A stretch of 64,000 bases of DNA from Eurosta solidaginis. Its lineage: Eukaryota > Arthropoda > Insecta > Diptera > Tephritidae. The notes below the pieces were generated by a model. That model was not told the origin of the DNA and ran no database searches. It saw only the letters and a program-made list of their open reading frames with translations. The position numbers and the translations under genes were made by a program. Of this stretch, positions 44,946 through 54,880 are shown in pieces. Position 1 is the first letter of the stretch. Each line of letters starts with the position of its first letter. The stretch lies in assembly GCF_040869045.1 (NCBI RefSeq), contig NC_090324.1, positions 57,503,346 to 57,567,345 of the forward strand, written 5' to 3'.

Positions 44946-45853
44946 ATGACCAAAACGATTGCATTTGCGGCACTTTGCATTACGAAATTTACATTGGCTT
45001 CTTGGATGATGTTTTCCACAACCCGAGCACGACTGTAGAAGGTTATCACTGTATGTGTTTTGCTTTTTTGTATCGCTTTTATTCGATTTTTTTCAGTCTG
45101 ACGTGACTTTATCAAAAACACTTCGCTACTATCTGCTTTATCGGTTGGCAGGCGCTTTTTCATAGACTGAGTTGTCTCATAGCTTTCAGCAATAGCTAAA
45201 ACATCTGCAAGTGACGGATTAGGCTTTTGCAGTGCAGCAGTACGTACAGGTTCATGTGGCTAATTCAAGACTAGAATATCTCGAAGAAGGTCGTCTACAA
45301 AGACTGTTTTGCAATTATCATTGCTACACACGAATCTACAGTTCCGCGCTACTCCTCGTAGTTCTGCAACCCATTCTGCATATTTTTGGTTTGGCTTCAT
45401 TTTCGACGACAAAAATTCGAATCTTGCAGCCAGTACATGAACATTTTCTTTATAATGCGTAGACAACTTTGTTACGATGCATTCAAAAGTCTGCTTTTGA
45501 ATGGCTTCTGTCCCAAACAACTTTGTTAGAAGTTCGTAGCATTCCGCTCCAATCCACGAGAGTAAAAATGCTCGTTTTTGCTCTGGCTTTATGACCGCGT
45601 AAGCTTCAAAGTGCTGCGTTAATTGCGCTATATATGACTCAAAACTTTGCTTTGTATGTACGAAAGGTGGAAATGCTGGTACTACTATATTAGGTGTTGA
45701 GGTTATGGTCGGCGCACGTTCATTTTCCTGCAACTTCGCTAGATTTGTTTTTTGTTCTTCCAATTCTGCGACCATCCACGACCTATTTGTACTCAACACA
45801 TCCACTAAGAAGTCCTGCTGTTGCTTTAGCAGCTTCTCAATTGCTACTTCCAT
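44946..45853 (-). pseudogene. gag: Gypsy Gag with one in-frame stop and one frameshift
   Basis: Begins MEVAIEKLLKQQQDFLVDVL at 45,853. Capsid-like text includes FPPFVHTKQSFESYIAQLTQ, RAFLLSWIGAECYELL, TFECIVTKLSTHY and MKPNQKYAEWVAELRGVARN. The frame stops at 45,260 after DDLLRDILVLN; the same frame then continues PHEPVRTAALQKPNPSLADV to about 45,090. A frameshift follows before the zinc knuckles CSGCGKHHPRSQC and CRKCNRFGHIAPVC (44,940-45,030), which are in frame with pol. Gag normally forms the particle. Confidence 0.82.
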
Positions 45854-45909
45854 TACGATGCCGCGCTTGTTAATAAATTAACTTTAACTGCTCGGATGTT
45901 TTTTTTTTC

Positions 45910-45927
45910 CTTTTTTTCTCGTCGCCA
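45910..45927 (-). promoter_or_regulatory. Primer-binding site of the Gypsy element
   Basis: On the minus strand TGGCGACGAGAAAAAAAG lies about six bases inside the 5' LTR. TGGCGAC is a usual start of fly Gypsy primer-binding sites. Confidence 0.65.
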
Positions 45928-45933
45928 GAAAAT

Positions 45934-46138
45934 TTTTATAATTTCGAATTCATTTATTATTAGAAACTTAAAATACAAAGTTGATAACTATTTGATTTTA
46001 TGTAATTTATTAGTCAAAGGTAAATTATAGCGAGCAGGCAAAAATCGGCCACCGACGGACAAGCGTATCCCCAAAAGCAAACGTCAAATTCAGTGCTGCA
46101 TTTAGATATATTTATCAGTGTTGCATTCAAATGTATCA
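45934..46138 (-). mobile_element. 5' LTR of the Gypsy element (about 205 bp)
   Basis: Inner part (45,934-46,056) matches the 3' LTR. The outer 82 bp are present only here, ending at the target duplication. The boundary is supported by the TG/CA ends and CAAGT on both sides. Confidence 0.72.
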
Positions 46139-46254
46139 CAAGTTTTATTGTAAGAGGAAATGGGGAAACATTTTTTTTTAACGGGCGGTGCCACGTGTTA
46201 TGTAGAAGTAATTTATCTGAAATGAAATGTACAACTGAAGGTCACGCTGAGTAT

Positions 46255-47576
46255 ATATATATATCTTGGCGATAGGACTCAAGCAGTATGTATAGATGGT
46301 GAAAAGTCTGACTTCTTTCATGTCTTAAGAGGCGTCCCTCAAGGCTCTATCCTGGGTCCTCTGTTATTTGTTCTGTACATCAATGACTTACCCGATGTCC
46401 TTAAGTATTGTAATGTTCATATCTACGCTGATGATGTGCAGTTATTTACGTGTTGTCCTCGTGATAAAACTAGCTTGTGCAAAAGTAACTTAAACCACGA
46501 TTTGAATCAAATATTTTCATGGGCTGCTATGAATGGCTTGTGTGTAAACCCGAATAAGTCAAAATGTATTGTTATTCATAGAAGGTCTTTTCCCACTAAT
46601 GATTTAGAGAATGTAGTGTTCGACAATTCCGTTATAGAATACGTAGATACGGCGAAAAACTTAGGTGTAATTTTTAACAAAACATTGACATGGAAAGACC
46701 ATATTTTTAGAACGGTTGGGAAAGTGTATGGAATGCTTCGTACACTATGGTTAACACAGTATTTCACGCCTTTGCACATAAGACTACTTCTGGCTAAAGC
46801 GTACTTAATACCTACGCTACTCCATGGTTGTGTGATTTACTCAAACTGCGACTATCTGTGCAAGAACAAACTAAATGTTGTTGTAAGATATGTTTATGGG
46901 TTGAAAAGATTTGACCACGTATCTCAACATGCTGAAAGGTTGCTAAACATTTCCTTCGAAAATCTTTTAAAAGTCAAAACACTGTCCTTCCTCCATAAAT
47001 TGATACACACGAAGGAACCTGACTATCTATATCGTAAGCTTATTTTTCTGCAATCATCAAGATCGGTGCTTCTTCTTAAGCACATCAGATACCGCTCGCT
47101 AACCTCTGAGCGCCAATTCTTTGTTACTGCAATACGTTTTTGGAACTCGCTACCTACTAGTCTTCGACTCTTAAGTAATGCTCTGCACTTCAGAAAAGAG
47201 CTAACATCATTTTTTAACGACCCTTAAACTGGATCTCAAATTGTTGTTGTTAAAATGTTCAGTTCTAAGTCCTTTTCCTTTCTCTGTGTCTTCTTTCTTT
47301 ATTTGTTAAATACTATTCAATCTATAACCAGCCAAAGGCTATCATCACTACTGCTGTCTTTTAATATTTATTAACTACTTTTCTTTAGTTTTAAGATTTA
47401 CATTTACATACATAAATATTTCACTATTGTCCGCTATATTTAATTTAATTTGATTAATCTAATTTATTATTATAAATGTTGAATTTTTATAGCTCATGCT
47501 ATTCATGACTAGCACTGTTAAATAATTTGTCAAAATTGTTGTGCTAGGAACAAATTTTCAAATAAATACATACATA
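46255..47576 (+). pseudogene. 5'-truncated LINE, RT palm to 3' end
   Basis: Opens in reverse transcriptase: GVPQGSILGPLLFVLYINDL, then VHIYADDVQLFTC (catalytic YADD), NPNKSKCIVIHRR, AKNLGVIFNKTLTWKDHI and the tail SERQFFVTAIRFWNSLPTSL to a stop at 47,227. The frame looks open from about 46,290 to 47,227 (roughly 310 codons). A 3' UTR of about 350 bp ends in AATAAATACATACAT. The 5' truncation, uninterrupted frame and position inside the HINE tail indicate a relatively young dead-on-arrival copy of a CR1/Jockey-like LINE. Confidence 0.85.
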
Positions 47577-47615
47577 TAATGTTCGGTTACACCCGAACTT
47601 AGACACCCTTACTTG

Positions 47616-47940
47616 TTATTAATGCATTCAATAGCCTTATGATTAAATCCTAAACTTTTAAAGCATCTAAATACTCCTACGTACTCAATGGTAATGCAAG
47701 AGTCCCAAAATAATATTTTCGAAATATTTTCAAAAGTCTCTGCTTCTGTTTCAAAAAGTGCAATAAAACACTCTTCTCTACGACTAGAGTTCTCCAAAAT
47801 CTTTACAACTTTAAAGTATTTACCCTCACATATGCTATTCTGTTTCGTAATGCATTCTACTAAGCGCTCACTGCTTAGTCTCTCTGTCAAACCAATAACT
47901 TTAAATATTTTCTTCATTTCTCACTTGTCTTTAGTTTTCT
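47616..47940 (-). pseudogene. LINE ORF1 (Gag-like) zinc-knuckle fragment
   Basis: About 100 residues: MKKIFKVIGLTERLSSERLV, ITKQNSICEGKYFKVVKILE, VETEAETFENI-like text and a final FRCFKSLGFNHKAIECINNK. Insect LINE ORF1 proteins have C-X2-C-X4-H-X4-C knuckles; here the second Cys is Ser (CFKS), so the knuckle is impaired. The frame is preceded by stops near 47,940. It abuts the HINE terminus at 47,615, so the HINE may have inserted into it. Confidence 0.65.
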
Positions 47941-48407
47941 CCGCCTCGAACTCTTTTCCAATTTGTTCCGCTATCTTCTTCTGCAGTACAAGCGCTCATT
48001 CAATTCACTGGCATGAGAACTGATGGGTATGCGTACAAAACGCTGTGAGTAGCAAAACATACAAGTACTTTCACGGTCTCGTCTCATGCAGCACAATTAC
48101 AATCAATGGCGTAAACTCAAGTGTATAGTACAACTTGTATATTCAGTATATTCTTGTATATTCAGTAGTACTACTTGTATCGCAGGTATACTTGTGTATA
48201 CAACTACAGTTTGGTGAATTTTAAGGAATTATAAAAATGTACACTAGTTGGCCGTGTAAAATCCATTTATATAACAAAATAAAAGGCATAAATGTGCCAT
48301 TTTAGGATTTTATTTATTTTTCATATTAATGCATTTTCTTAAGTTAGATCTTAATATCTATTAACTAAGTAGATTTAACTTATACTATTTAAGCAAACGA
48401 GTTTTTT
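47941..48407. other. AT-rich spacer with short tandem motif
   Basis: Contains repeats of 'cttgtatattcagta' at about 48,135-48,180 and otherwise no recognised feature. It separates the LINE ORF1 fragment from the next HINE-like head. Confidence 0.5.
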
Positions 48408-49044
48408 ATTCTCAGTTGAGCAGAGCTCACAGAGTATATCAACTTTGATTGGATAACGGTTGGTTGTACAGGTATAAAGGAATCGAGATAGATATAGACT
48501 TCCATATATCAAAATCATCAGTATAGAAAAAAAATTTTACTGAGCCATGTCCGTCCGTCCGTCCGTCCGGCTGTCCGTTAACACGATAACTTGGGTAAAT
48601 TTTGAGGTATCTTGACGAAATTTGGTATGTAAGTTCCTGGGCACTCATCTCAGATCGCTATTTAAAATGAACGATATCGGACTATAACCACGCCCACTTT
48701 TTCGATATCCAAAATTTCGAAAAACACAAAAAGTGCTATAATTCATTACCAAAGACAGAAAAAGCGATGAAACTTGGTAGGTGAGTTGAACTTATGACAC
48801 AGAATAGAAAATTAGTAAAATTTTGGACAATGGGCGGGGCACCGCCCAGAAAGTAATTTCAAAGTTTTGCAAGCTGTAATTTGGCAGTCGTTAAAGATAT
48901 CATGATGAAATTTGGCAGGAACGTTACCCCTATTACTATATTTATGCTTAATAAAAATTAGCAAAATCGGAGAACGACCACGCCCACTTTAAAAAAAAAA
49001 ATTTTAAAGCCAAATTTTAACCAAAAATTTTATATCTTTATAGT

Positions 49045-49326
49045 TGTATAAGATACTCACTGCACTTAGCACTTTATTTGAGTGGAAAGAGGGCACACGT
49101 ATATATGTATATCGTATATTCACAATTGGGATTTTTATTTTAAATATAAACCAAAATATAAAGTTCAATTTAGTTAACTGCAATTATCTAATAAAGAAAC
49201 TGCGTTGGGTAGCGAACACGAGCGGGCATGATAGATGCGTGTGGGCGGGTAGTTTAATGTAAACTAAAAAAACTGAGCGTGAGCGCGGTGTTGGTCGGCA
49301 AGCACAGCTGAGCTGCACTTGCGCTC
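49045..49326 (-). mobile_element. 3' LTR of BEL-3, partial
   Basis: Matches the 5' LTR in 'aagagggcacacg', 'aactaaaaaaactgagcgtg' and 'tgttggtcggcaagcacagc'. Similarity stops at about 49,326, where the 5' LTR continues 'tgacctcactggccgggtg' but this copy switches to Gag-like coding sequence. The U3 side is therefore missing. Confidence 0.75.
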
Positions 49327-49545
49327 TGGCGGTTTTCCGTGCGGGCTCGTGGGGTTGCACTGTCTCGTCGTCGGAGTTCGTTGTGTTGGCGTCTCGCGCT
49401 GTTTTCCTGTCGAGCCCGGTGCAGTAACGTATGGTGGTCAAGGGAACATTTTCGGCAGATGTTCGGGGAGTCGCACACCCCAGTGTTATGCGAAATGGCG
49501 AGGTAGTTGAGGCAGTGCCGGTGGGTTTTCGCACACTGGTACCTC
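49327..49545 (-). pseudogene. Displaced BEL Gag zinc-finger segment fused to the 3' LTR
   Basis: On the minus strand: CAKTHRHCLNYLAISHNTGV, then CDSPNICRKCSLDHHTLLHR, running into LTR sequence. The HHTLLH plus C-X2-C pattern is the BEL Gag finger (compare CVYCQKRHHPLLH at 53.8 kb). Its place downstream of integrase is abnormal and its sequence is not a copy of BEL-3's own Gag. Confidence 0.7.
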
Positions 49546-49779
49546 TCCTAGGGTTGCATCGCTAAGAATGCCCGGCACTGTCTCAACACGTGACGTTGAC
49601 CACAGAGGCGACACTTTGGTCCCTCGGTTGTTCAGCGGGTCTTGTAAATACAAGAAAAGAAAAACAAAGATCGTATTTTTTTGGCATGGGTGAGGGTAGC
49701 TTATATATCTTTTCAGATTGCTAGGGGGCCTGAAGCAGAGGGTACCAGATGTAGGGTTAGCACTACTAGGCAGTTGGTA

Positions 49780-51106
49780 GCACGCACAATTTGGCAATAT
49801 TAGGGGTTATTAGTCCATTTTGGGTTTTGAGTTCCACAACTCGAACATGGTTATCCGCTCCAGGGTGTAAAGTGATTACCCGTCCCAAACGCCATTCGTT
49901 CGGGGGTAGTAAATCATCCTTTACCACGACTACATCTCCAACTTTATATTGCGTTGAGGGCATTTCCATTTGTACCGCTTATGCAGCTCCTTGAGATACT
50001 CGCTCTTCCATAGTGTGCTGAATTGGTGGTGAAGCACTTTCAGTTTCTGCCATTTGTTGACCAAGGTGAGATGCTCTGCAGTTGGCTCCGGTAACGACAA
50101 GAGCGGCGCACCACGTAGGAAATGCCCTGGGGTTAGGACTAGGGGATCCATTTGGTCTTCGGACATAGAGGAGAGCGGCCGGGAGTTGAGGACCGCATCT
50201 ATGCGTACTAAGAGGGTAGTAAGCTCTTCGAAGGAGAACTTTTGGTTTCCTGCTACTTTCGTAAAGTGTATCTTGAAGTTTTCATGGCCACTTCCCATAG
50301 ACTACCCATGTGGGGAGCGTATGGTGGGATGAATTTCCATGAGAATCCGTGAGTTGCGTACTTTCGGCGACGTCTGTAGCGACTTCCTTGAGGAATGTGG
50401 TGAATTCTCTTTGTAATCCGCGTTGTGCGCCGACGAACGTCTTTCCGTTGTCAGAATATATCTGGTGGTGTAGGCCACGGCGGCCAGTAAATCGGGCAAA
50501 GGCTGCGTTGAAGGCATTCGTGGTGAGATCAGAGCACACTTCTAAATGAACAGCCTTTGTGGAAAAACAGACGAACACACAAACGTAAGCTTTGACATAC
50601 GAAGATCGGCGAAGCGGAGAAGTTTTTACCATAAATGGTCCAGCAAAGTCGACTCCTGTTGTATGAAAGGGTAGGGAATACGTTGCCCTCTGGGGTGGCA
50701 AAATTATCTGCGTTTTCATCTGCTTTGTGTAGATGGTGCAGGTTTTGCAGTGGAAGATGAGCTGTTTGACATTTTGCTTCAAACGTGGAATGTAGTACTG
50801 TTGCTGTACCATTCGGATCATCAGCTGTTTGTCGGCGTGAAGCAGGTTCGAATGGAGGAAGTCCAACAGAAGAGAACAAAATCGAAAGTTTTCGGGTATG
50901 ATAATTGGGTGCCGCTCATTAAAGCTATAGGTGGCATATGCTAATCTTCCAGAAACTCGCATGATTCCTGAGTCATCTAGCATGGGGTTTAATGTCAGAA
51001 GGGTGTTCTTTTTGGGTAAGGGTCCTGACGTTTGAAGCAGCTCTATCGTGTCTCCGTAATGATTCCGTTGAGTTTGAATGATGATTTTGATTTTGGCATC
51101 ATTCAC
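49780..51106 (-). pseudogene. BEL-3 integrase, frameshifted
   Basis: Pieces: 274-codon frame (50,282-51,106) with zinc-binding LLHADKQLMIRMVQQQYYIP and HCKTCTIY, core VDFAGPFMV (Asp) and YSDNGKTFVGAQ (Asp). GSLWEVAMK with the catalytic Glu lies at about 50,270-50,300 in a different frame. Then VLNSRPLSSMSEDQMDPLVL and TPGHFLRGAPLL (49,930-50,298) and the C-terminal DDLLPPNEWRLGRVITLHPG (49,766-49,969). All three catalytic residues can be found but not in one frame. Confidence 0.85.
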
Positions 51107-51760
51107 TTCGGCGTGGGGAGGTTGAGCGTGGCTGGAACTTTTAGTTTTCTTGCTTTTCGGATAAACCGCAACATATAGGCCACGACTCTAAGCGATCGGG
51201 AAAACGACGAAAACCGCTCGAGTATATCTATATTTTCTCCCTGCAGGGTGTGGAATGCTTCCACATGTCGTTGTTCGGGTGGAGTTGGGTGGTGAGATGT
51301 ATCCTTTGGCCACGATGTTGATGGATTGATTAGCCAATTAGGTCCTTCCCACCATAGTGGACTTGGACTAAATCTTGAGGCTTGCAACCTCGAGTGCTCA
51401 AGTCCGCTGGGTTATCCCTACTGGAAACGTGCCTCCAAGTGGCGTTGTCGACGTTCTTAAGAATTTCGGATGTCCTGCTGGCGACATACGTTTTCCAGGT
51501 ATGGGGTGGGTTTTCTAACCAGGCCAGTACGATGGCGGAATCCCACCAGGGAATGAGTTCGTGTGGGGGTAGATTCAGCTCACTTCGCAGCTGTTTCACT
51601 AACTTGGAGAGTAAAACTGCTCCACAGAGTTCCAACCGTGGAAGACTCACGGTTTGGAGGAGTGCTACTTCACTTTTAGCAGCTGGCAAATGGGATGAAA
51701 AACTATTTTCATGGGTTTGTACTCGTAAATATATACAGGCACAAAATGCTTTTTCTGAAG
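51107..51760 (-). pseudogene. BEL-3 RNase H region
   Basis: [20 protein letters not shown], then [31 protein letters not shown] and [18 protein letters not shown] (51,330-51,689), characteristic of BEL RNase H (WxHV-xxNPADLxSRG). The segment to integrase (51,103-51,387) reads FSSFSRSLRVVAYMLRFIRK in another frame. Broken but easily recognised. Confidence 0.82.
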
Positions 51761-51784
51761 CATCTGAGAATCCATGCAGCTGGA

Positions 51785-52765
51785 TTAGTTTATCGGGGGA
51801 ATACTGTACCCACCTGGGGATTTTAATGTCTCTGATGTGAGGTAAATTTCAATTGAGGTCCATTTTTGGAGAGCTCCGGGCTTCACGTCTTCGTCCCAAT
51901 CCATTCCTTCCATCCAGAGTTGTTGCAGCAACATTTTTGCAAGGATCATTATAGGCGAAAGCCATCCTGCGGGGTCAAACAGTTTTGCAACTGCTGATAA
52001 AATCTGCCTTTTTGTGGTCGTGTTTTCTGCTGATGGTGGATCATACGTGTAGGTGAAGGTGTCGGTTAGCGCGTTCCACTGAATTCCAAGGATTTTTGTG
52101 GAACTCGAATCATGGAATTTAAGGAAGTCGACGTCTAGCAAATCAGGGTCGGGAACGGGTTTTAAAATTTCAGGGTGATTTACCGACATCTTCCTCAAAG
52201 GGAACCCTGCCGATTTTAAGGCTTCGATAACTTGAGTCATAGAGTTCAAAGTGGACTGTATATTATGACCGCCGGACAAAATATTGTCAACATAAGTTTC
52301 ATTCAATAAAATATTTTTAGCGAGCGGATATTCGTCTTGACAGTCGTGGGCGAGTTGGTGTAGGGTTCGAATCGCCAAATATGGCGCGCAATTTACACCA
52401 AAGGTAACTGTTTTTAGTCGAATATCTTCTATCTGCAGAGTTGGGTGTTTTCGAAAAACAATTCGATGAAAATCTTTATCTTCTTCATGGATGAGTATTT
52501 GGCGATATATTTTCTCAATATCGCCGTTGAAAACAAACTGATAAAATCGCCATTTAAGTATGACGAGCATTAAGTCATTTTGTAGAATGGGGCCTGTATG
52601 AAGCACGTCGTTCAACGAGTTGCCAGAATGCGACATTTTTGATGCGTTGAAGACGACTCGCACTTTTGTGGTTTTGCTGTCGGGTTTTATGACAGCATGA
52701 TGGGGTAGATAAAACGATAGATATTTACCATCTCTAATTATCTCCTGTTGGGAGGCGGGTTCCAT
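51785..52765 (-). pseudogene. BEL-3 reverse transcriptase, open frame with altered YVDD
   Basis: 326 residues: [75 protein letters not shown], then [11 protein letters not shown], where the family has YVDD; the second catalytic Asp is Asn, predicting loss of polymerase activity. It continues [16 protein letters not shown] and [20 protein letters not shown]. It starts after an N-terminal part in another frame (52,765-52,994). Confidence 0.88.
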
Positions 52766-53126
52766 GGTTCCATGGTTAAATATTCATTAAGGACTTCAAA
52801 ATTTTTGTCTCTTAATTCGGGTTTTCTTTCGAGCGTGCGTTCGATGCTGATGTACTGTTGTTGTGCTGCGGGTCGTGTATGTCCGAGTGCCAGATTGGCT
52901 GGAAATTCCGATTTGAATGGTAGTTTGACTCTGTAGCGTCCATCTTCTTCACGAATTGTGGTTTTCCGGTAGAGTGCTTCACATTATTCATCATCTGCTG
53001 ATCGTTGTTGGGTTTGGTGAACTTCTTCCTGTTCCCAAAATTGTCTCAAAAGTTGATTGATGGGGTCATCGGTGCATTCCGTGATATGAGTGCTGAAGGT
53101 TGGTACCTTTTCAGCTACAGGGCCGC

Positions 53127-53565
53127 TTAGTATCCATCCGAATATTGTGTTTTGGGTAGTAATGTTCCACTCACATTTCGTAGGAGCCCTTCGGTGAGGA
53201 TTTGCGGGGTGATATCGCTGCCCATTACCACATCGATTTTCGATGGTATCGAATACTGTGGATCCGCTAAGGGTAAATGGGACAGTTCTTCGAGATCGAT
53301 GCTTGAAACTCTGACTGTGGGCAAGAACTTAGTTAGTTTCGGCAAAATTATTGCTTGTGCGTCTATCATTTGGGTTAAGTCTGCTGAACATAATGTTATC
53401 TGGCAGACTTTATTGGCATTTTTCACAACCGTTCCACCCATTCCAGATATATGGTGGAGAGACTCTTTTGTGGGTAGACCAAGAACCTTTTGTATACGGG
53501 ATGATACAAAGGTTTTTTGTGAACCTTGGTCTATTAGGGCACAAATTTTATGAAATTCGCCAGCA
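53127..53565 (-). pseudogene. BEL-3 protease
   Basis: Read from about 53,565: VSVYFAGEFHKICALIDQGS and QKTFVSSRIQKVLGLPT (active-site Asp-x-Gly-Ser), then GMGGTVVKNANKVCQITL, HLPLADPQYSIPSKIDVVMG and GSDITPQIL. It is in a different frame from Gag, which ends at 53,579, and is followed by a shift before reverse transcriptase. The protease itself appears nearly complete. Confidence 0.8.
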
Positions 53566-53578
53566 AAGTATACTGATA

Positions 53579-54880
53579 CTATTGCTGTGGGTAGTAGGGT
53601 GGTTCCAGGATTACTCGAGAAGAGTTTTTGTCTTGAGACTGTAGGGAGGAGGTGGTTCTCGCGGCGGCTTTCGATGTTGAGGCTCGCTCATCGTCCGTTC
53701 TCCTAGGGGTGCCGGCTTGGGCATTTTGAGCTCTGGGGTTTGGTTGTGATTTTTGGGGTTTGGGCTGCAAATGCAGTAGCGGATGATGACGCTTTTGGCA
53801 ATAAACGCACGTGAAACTACTTTTACATTCGTTCTTGGGGTGTGACGTAGACAAACAGTTTCCGCAGTAACTATTTTCTCTCACAAATTTGATTCGGTCT
53901 GATACCGATAAATTTCTAAACCTAACGCAAGATTTGATAATCTTGCATAATCTACACGAAGCCGTTTTATTGAACTCCGTGTGATATGCATGGGTTCTAT
54001 TATTGTTAGATTGGGTCGAGTTTTGATTCACCGTTCGTGGCGTAAAACTCGAAAATTGGGGTTTCGCCTTGCCTGGTCTATAGGTACTTAGTCTTTCTAC
54101 TACTTCGTATCTGCTGGTGAGGAATTTATTCATGTCCTCCCAAAGGGGCAGCTCCTTCCGGGAGCTGAGGGATTGTTCCCATAGTGAAAGGCTTTCACTT
54201 GGCAGCTTTGATGAGCACAGATAAACGAGGATCGGGTCCCAGTCCGTTGTCGGGATTCCTTGGGTGTTAAGGGTTGACATGCAGTTGTTGATTGTTGTCT
54301 GCATCTTCTGTATTTTTTCTCCGTTTTCTGCGAATATTGTGGGTAGGTTGAACAGCGTCTTCAGTTGGTTGTCGACGAGTATCCTTTTGTTCTCGTACCT
54401 AGATCTGAGCGCTTCCCAGGCAAGCTCGAAATTATCATCGCTCAGTGGGTATTGTTTTACAATGAGTCCTGCTTGCATTTTAGTTTTCAGGCGTAGGTGG
54501 TATAATTTTTGAGCGGGTGATAATTTAGGGTGGTTTTTATAGACTGCCGTGAACATATCTCTAAAGGATGGACAGTCTTCGTATCCACCATGAAATACTT
54601 CGGTGTCGCATGGTGGTACTTTTAAATAAAAACCGTTTGCGTCTGAATTGTTCATTGGGTGGGCGGGTATTTGTTGTTGGTTGGTGCTAGCAGTATTAAA
54701 AAGCTGTAAGGCTTCTAAAATTTCTGATTTGCATGTTTGGTACGTTTCCATGCATTTAGCGAATTTTTGCTTAACCGAGCCGCTAACATCTGTGTAATTA
54801 TCAGAGAAACTCACATCTCGATGGGACTCTAGCACCTTTGCCCATATTTTATCTAGGTCTTCTAATTTGACCTTAAGCAT
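53579..54880 (-). CDS. gag: BEL-3 Gag, open 433 codons
   Basis: Starts MLKVKLEDLDKIWAKVLESH at 54,880. Contains the BEL capsid block PPCDTEVFHGGYEDCPSFRD, MFTAVYKNHPKLSPAQKLYH and LRLKTKMQAGLIVKQYPLSD, then RKELPLWEDMNKFLTSRYEV and zinc fingers CRLCKIIKSC, YCGNCLSTSHPKNEC and CVYCQKRHHPLLH. The tail is Gln/Pro/Ser-rich. Length and order fit BEL/Pao Gag, and no stop is seen. Gag would build the particle; with defective pol and LTR the element is not autonomous. Confidence 0.88.
   Translation of the reverse strand: MLKVKLEDLDKIWAKVLESHRDVSFSDNYTDVSGSVKQKFAKCMETYQTCKSEILEALQLFNTASTNQQQIPAHPMNNSDANGFYLKVPPCDTEVFHGGYEDCPSFRDMFTAVYKNHPKLSPAQKLYHLRLKTKMQAGLIVKQYPLSDDNFELAWEALRSRYENKRILVDNQLKTLFNLPTIFAENGEKIQKMQTTINNCMSTLNTQGIPTTDWDPILVYLCSSKLPSESLSLWEQSLSSRKELPLWEDMNKFLTSRYEVVERLSTYRPGKAKPQFSSFTPRTVNQNSTQSNNNRTHAYHTEFNKTASCRLCKIIKSCVRFRNLSVSDRIKFVRENSYCGNCLSTSHPKNECKSSFTCVYCQKRHHPLLHLQPKPQKSQPNPRAQNAQAGTPRRTDDERASTSKAAARTTSSLQSQDKNSSRVILEPPYYPQQ

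Larger units (their letters stand above)
41868..46138 (-). mobile_element. Ty3/Gypsy element with 5-bp target duplication
   Basis: Flanked by CAAGT at 41,863-41,867 and 46,139-46,143, with ends TG...CA on the plus strand (TGTTATAA at 41,868; GTATCA to 46,138). On the minus strand: 5' LTR (45,934-46,138), primer-binding site, Gag, one long pol frame, and a shortened 3' LTR (41,868-41,990). In the shared 123 bp the two LTRs differ at about three positions by eye, indicating a fairly recent insertion. It sits inside an older HINE copy. Confidence 0.85.
40621..47615 (+). mobile_element. HINE-like element (CAGCGTG subfamily) split by a Gypsy and a LINE
   Basis: Head: subterminal repeat ATACTCAGCGTG at 40,621-40,632 with its hairpin. 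Body: non-coding with three tandem ~300-bp segments (marker 'tcggttaa' at 41,151, 41,459, 41,749) up to 41,867. A Gypsy element then occupies 41,868-46,138. The HINE resumes at 46,139/46,144 and reaches the matching repeat CACGCTGAGTAT (46,243-46,254). A LINE fills 46,255 to about 47,576, and the terminal hairpin GTTCGG(ttacac)CCGAAC (47,581-47,598) and end CTTACTTG (47,615) follow. Removing both insertions leaves about 1.4 kb without the 129-bp minisatellite. Confidence 0.72.
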
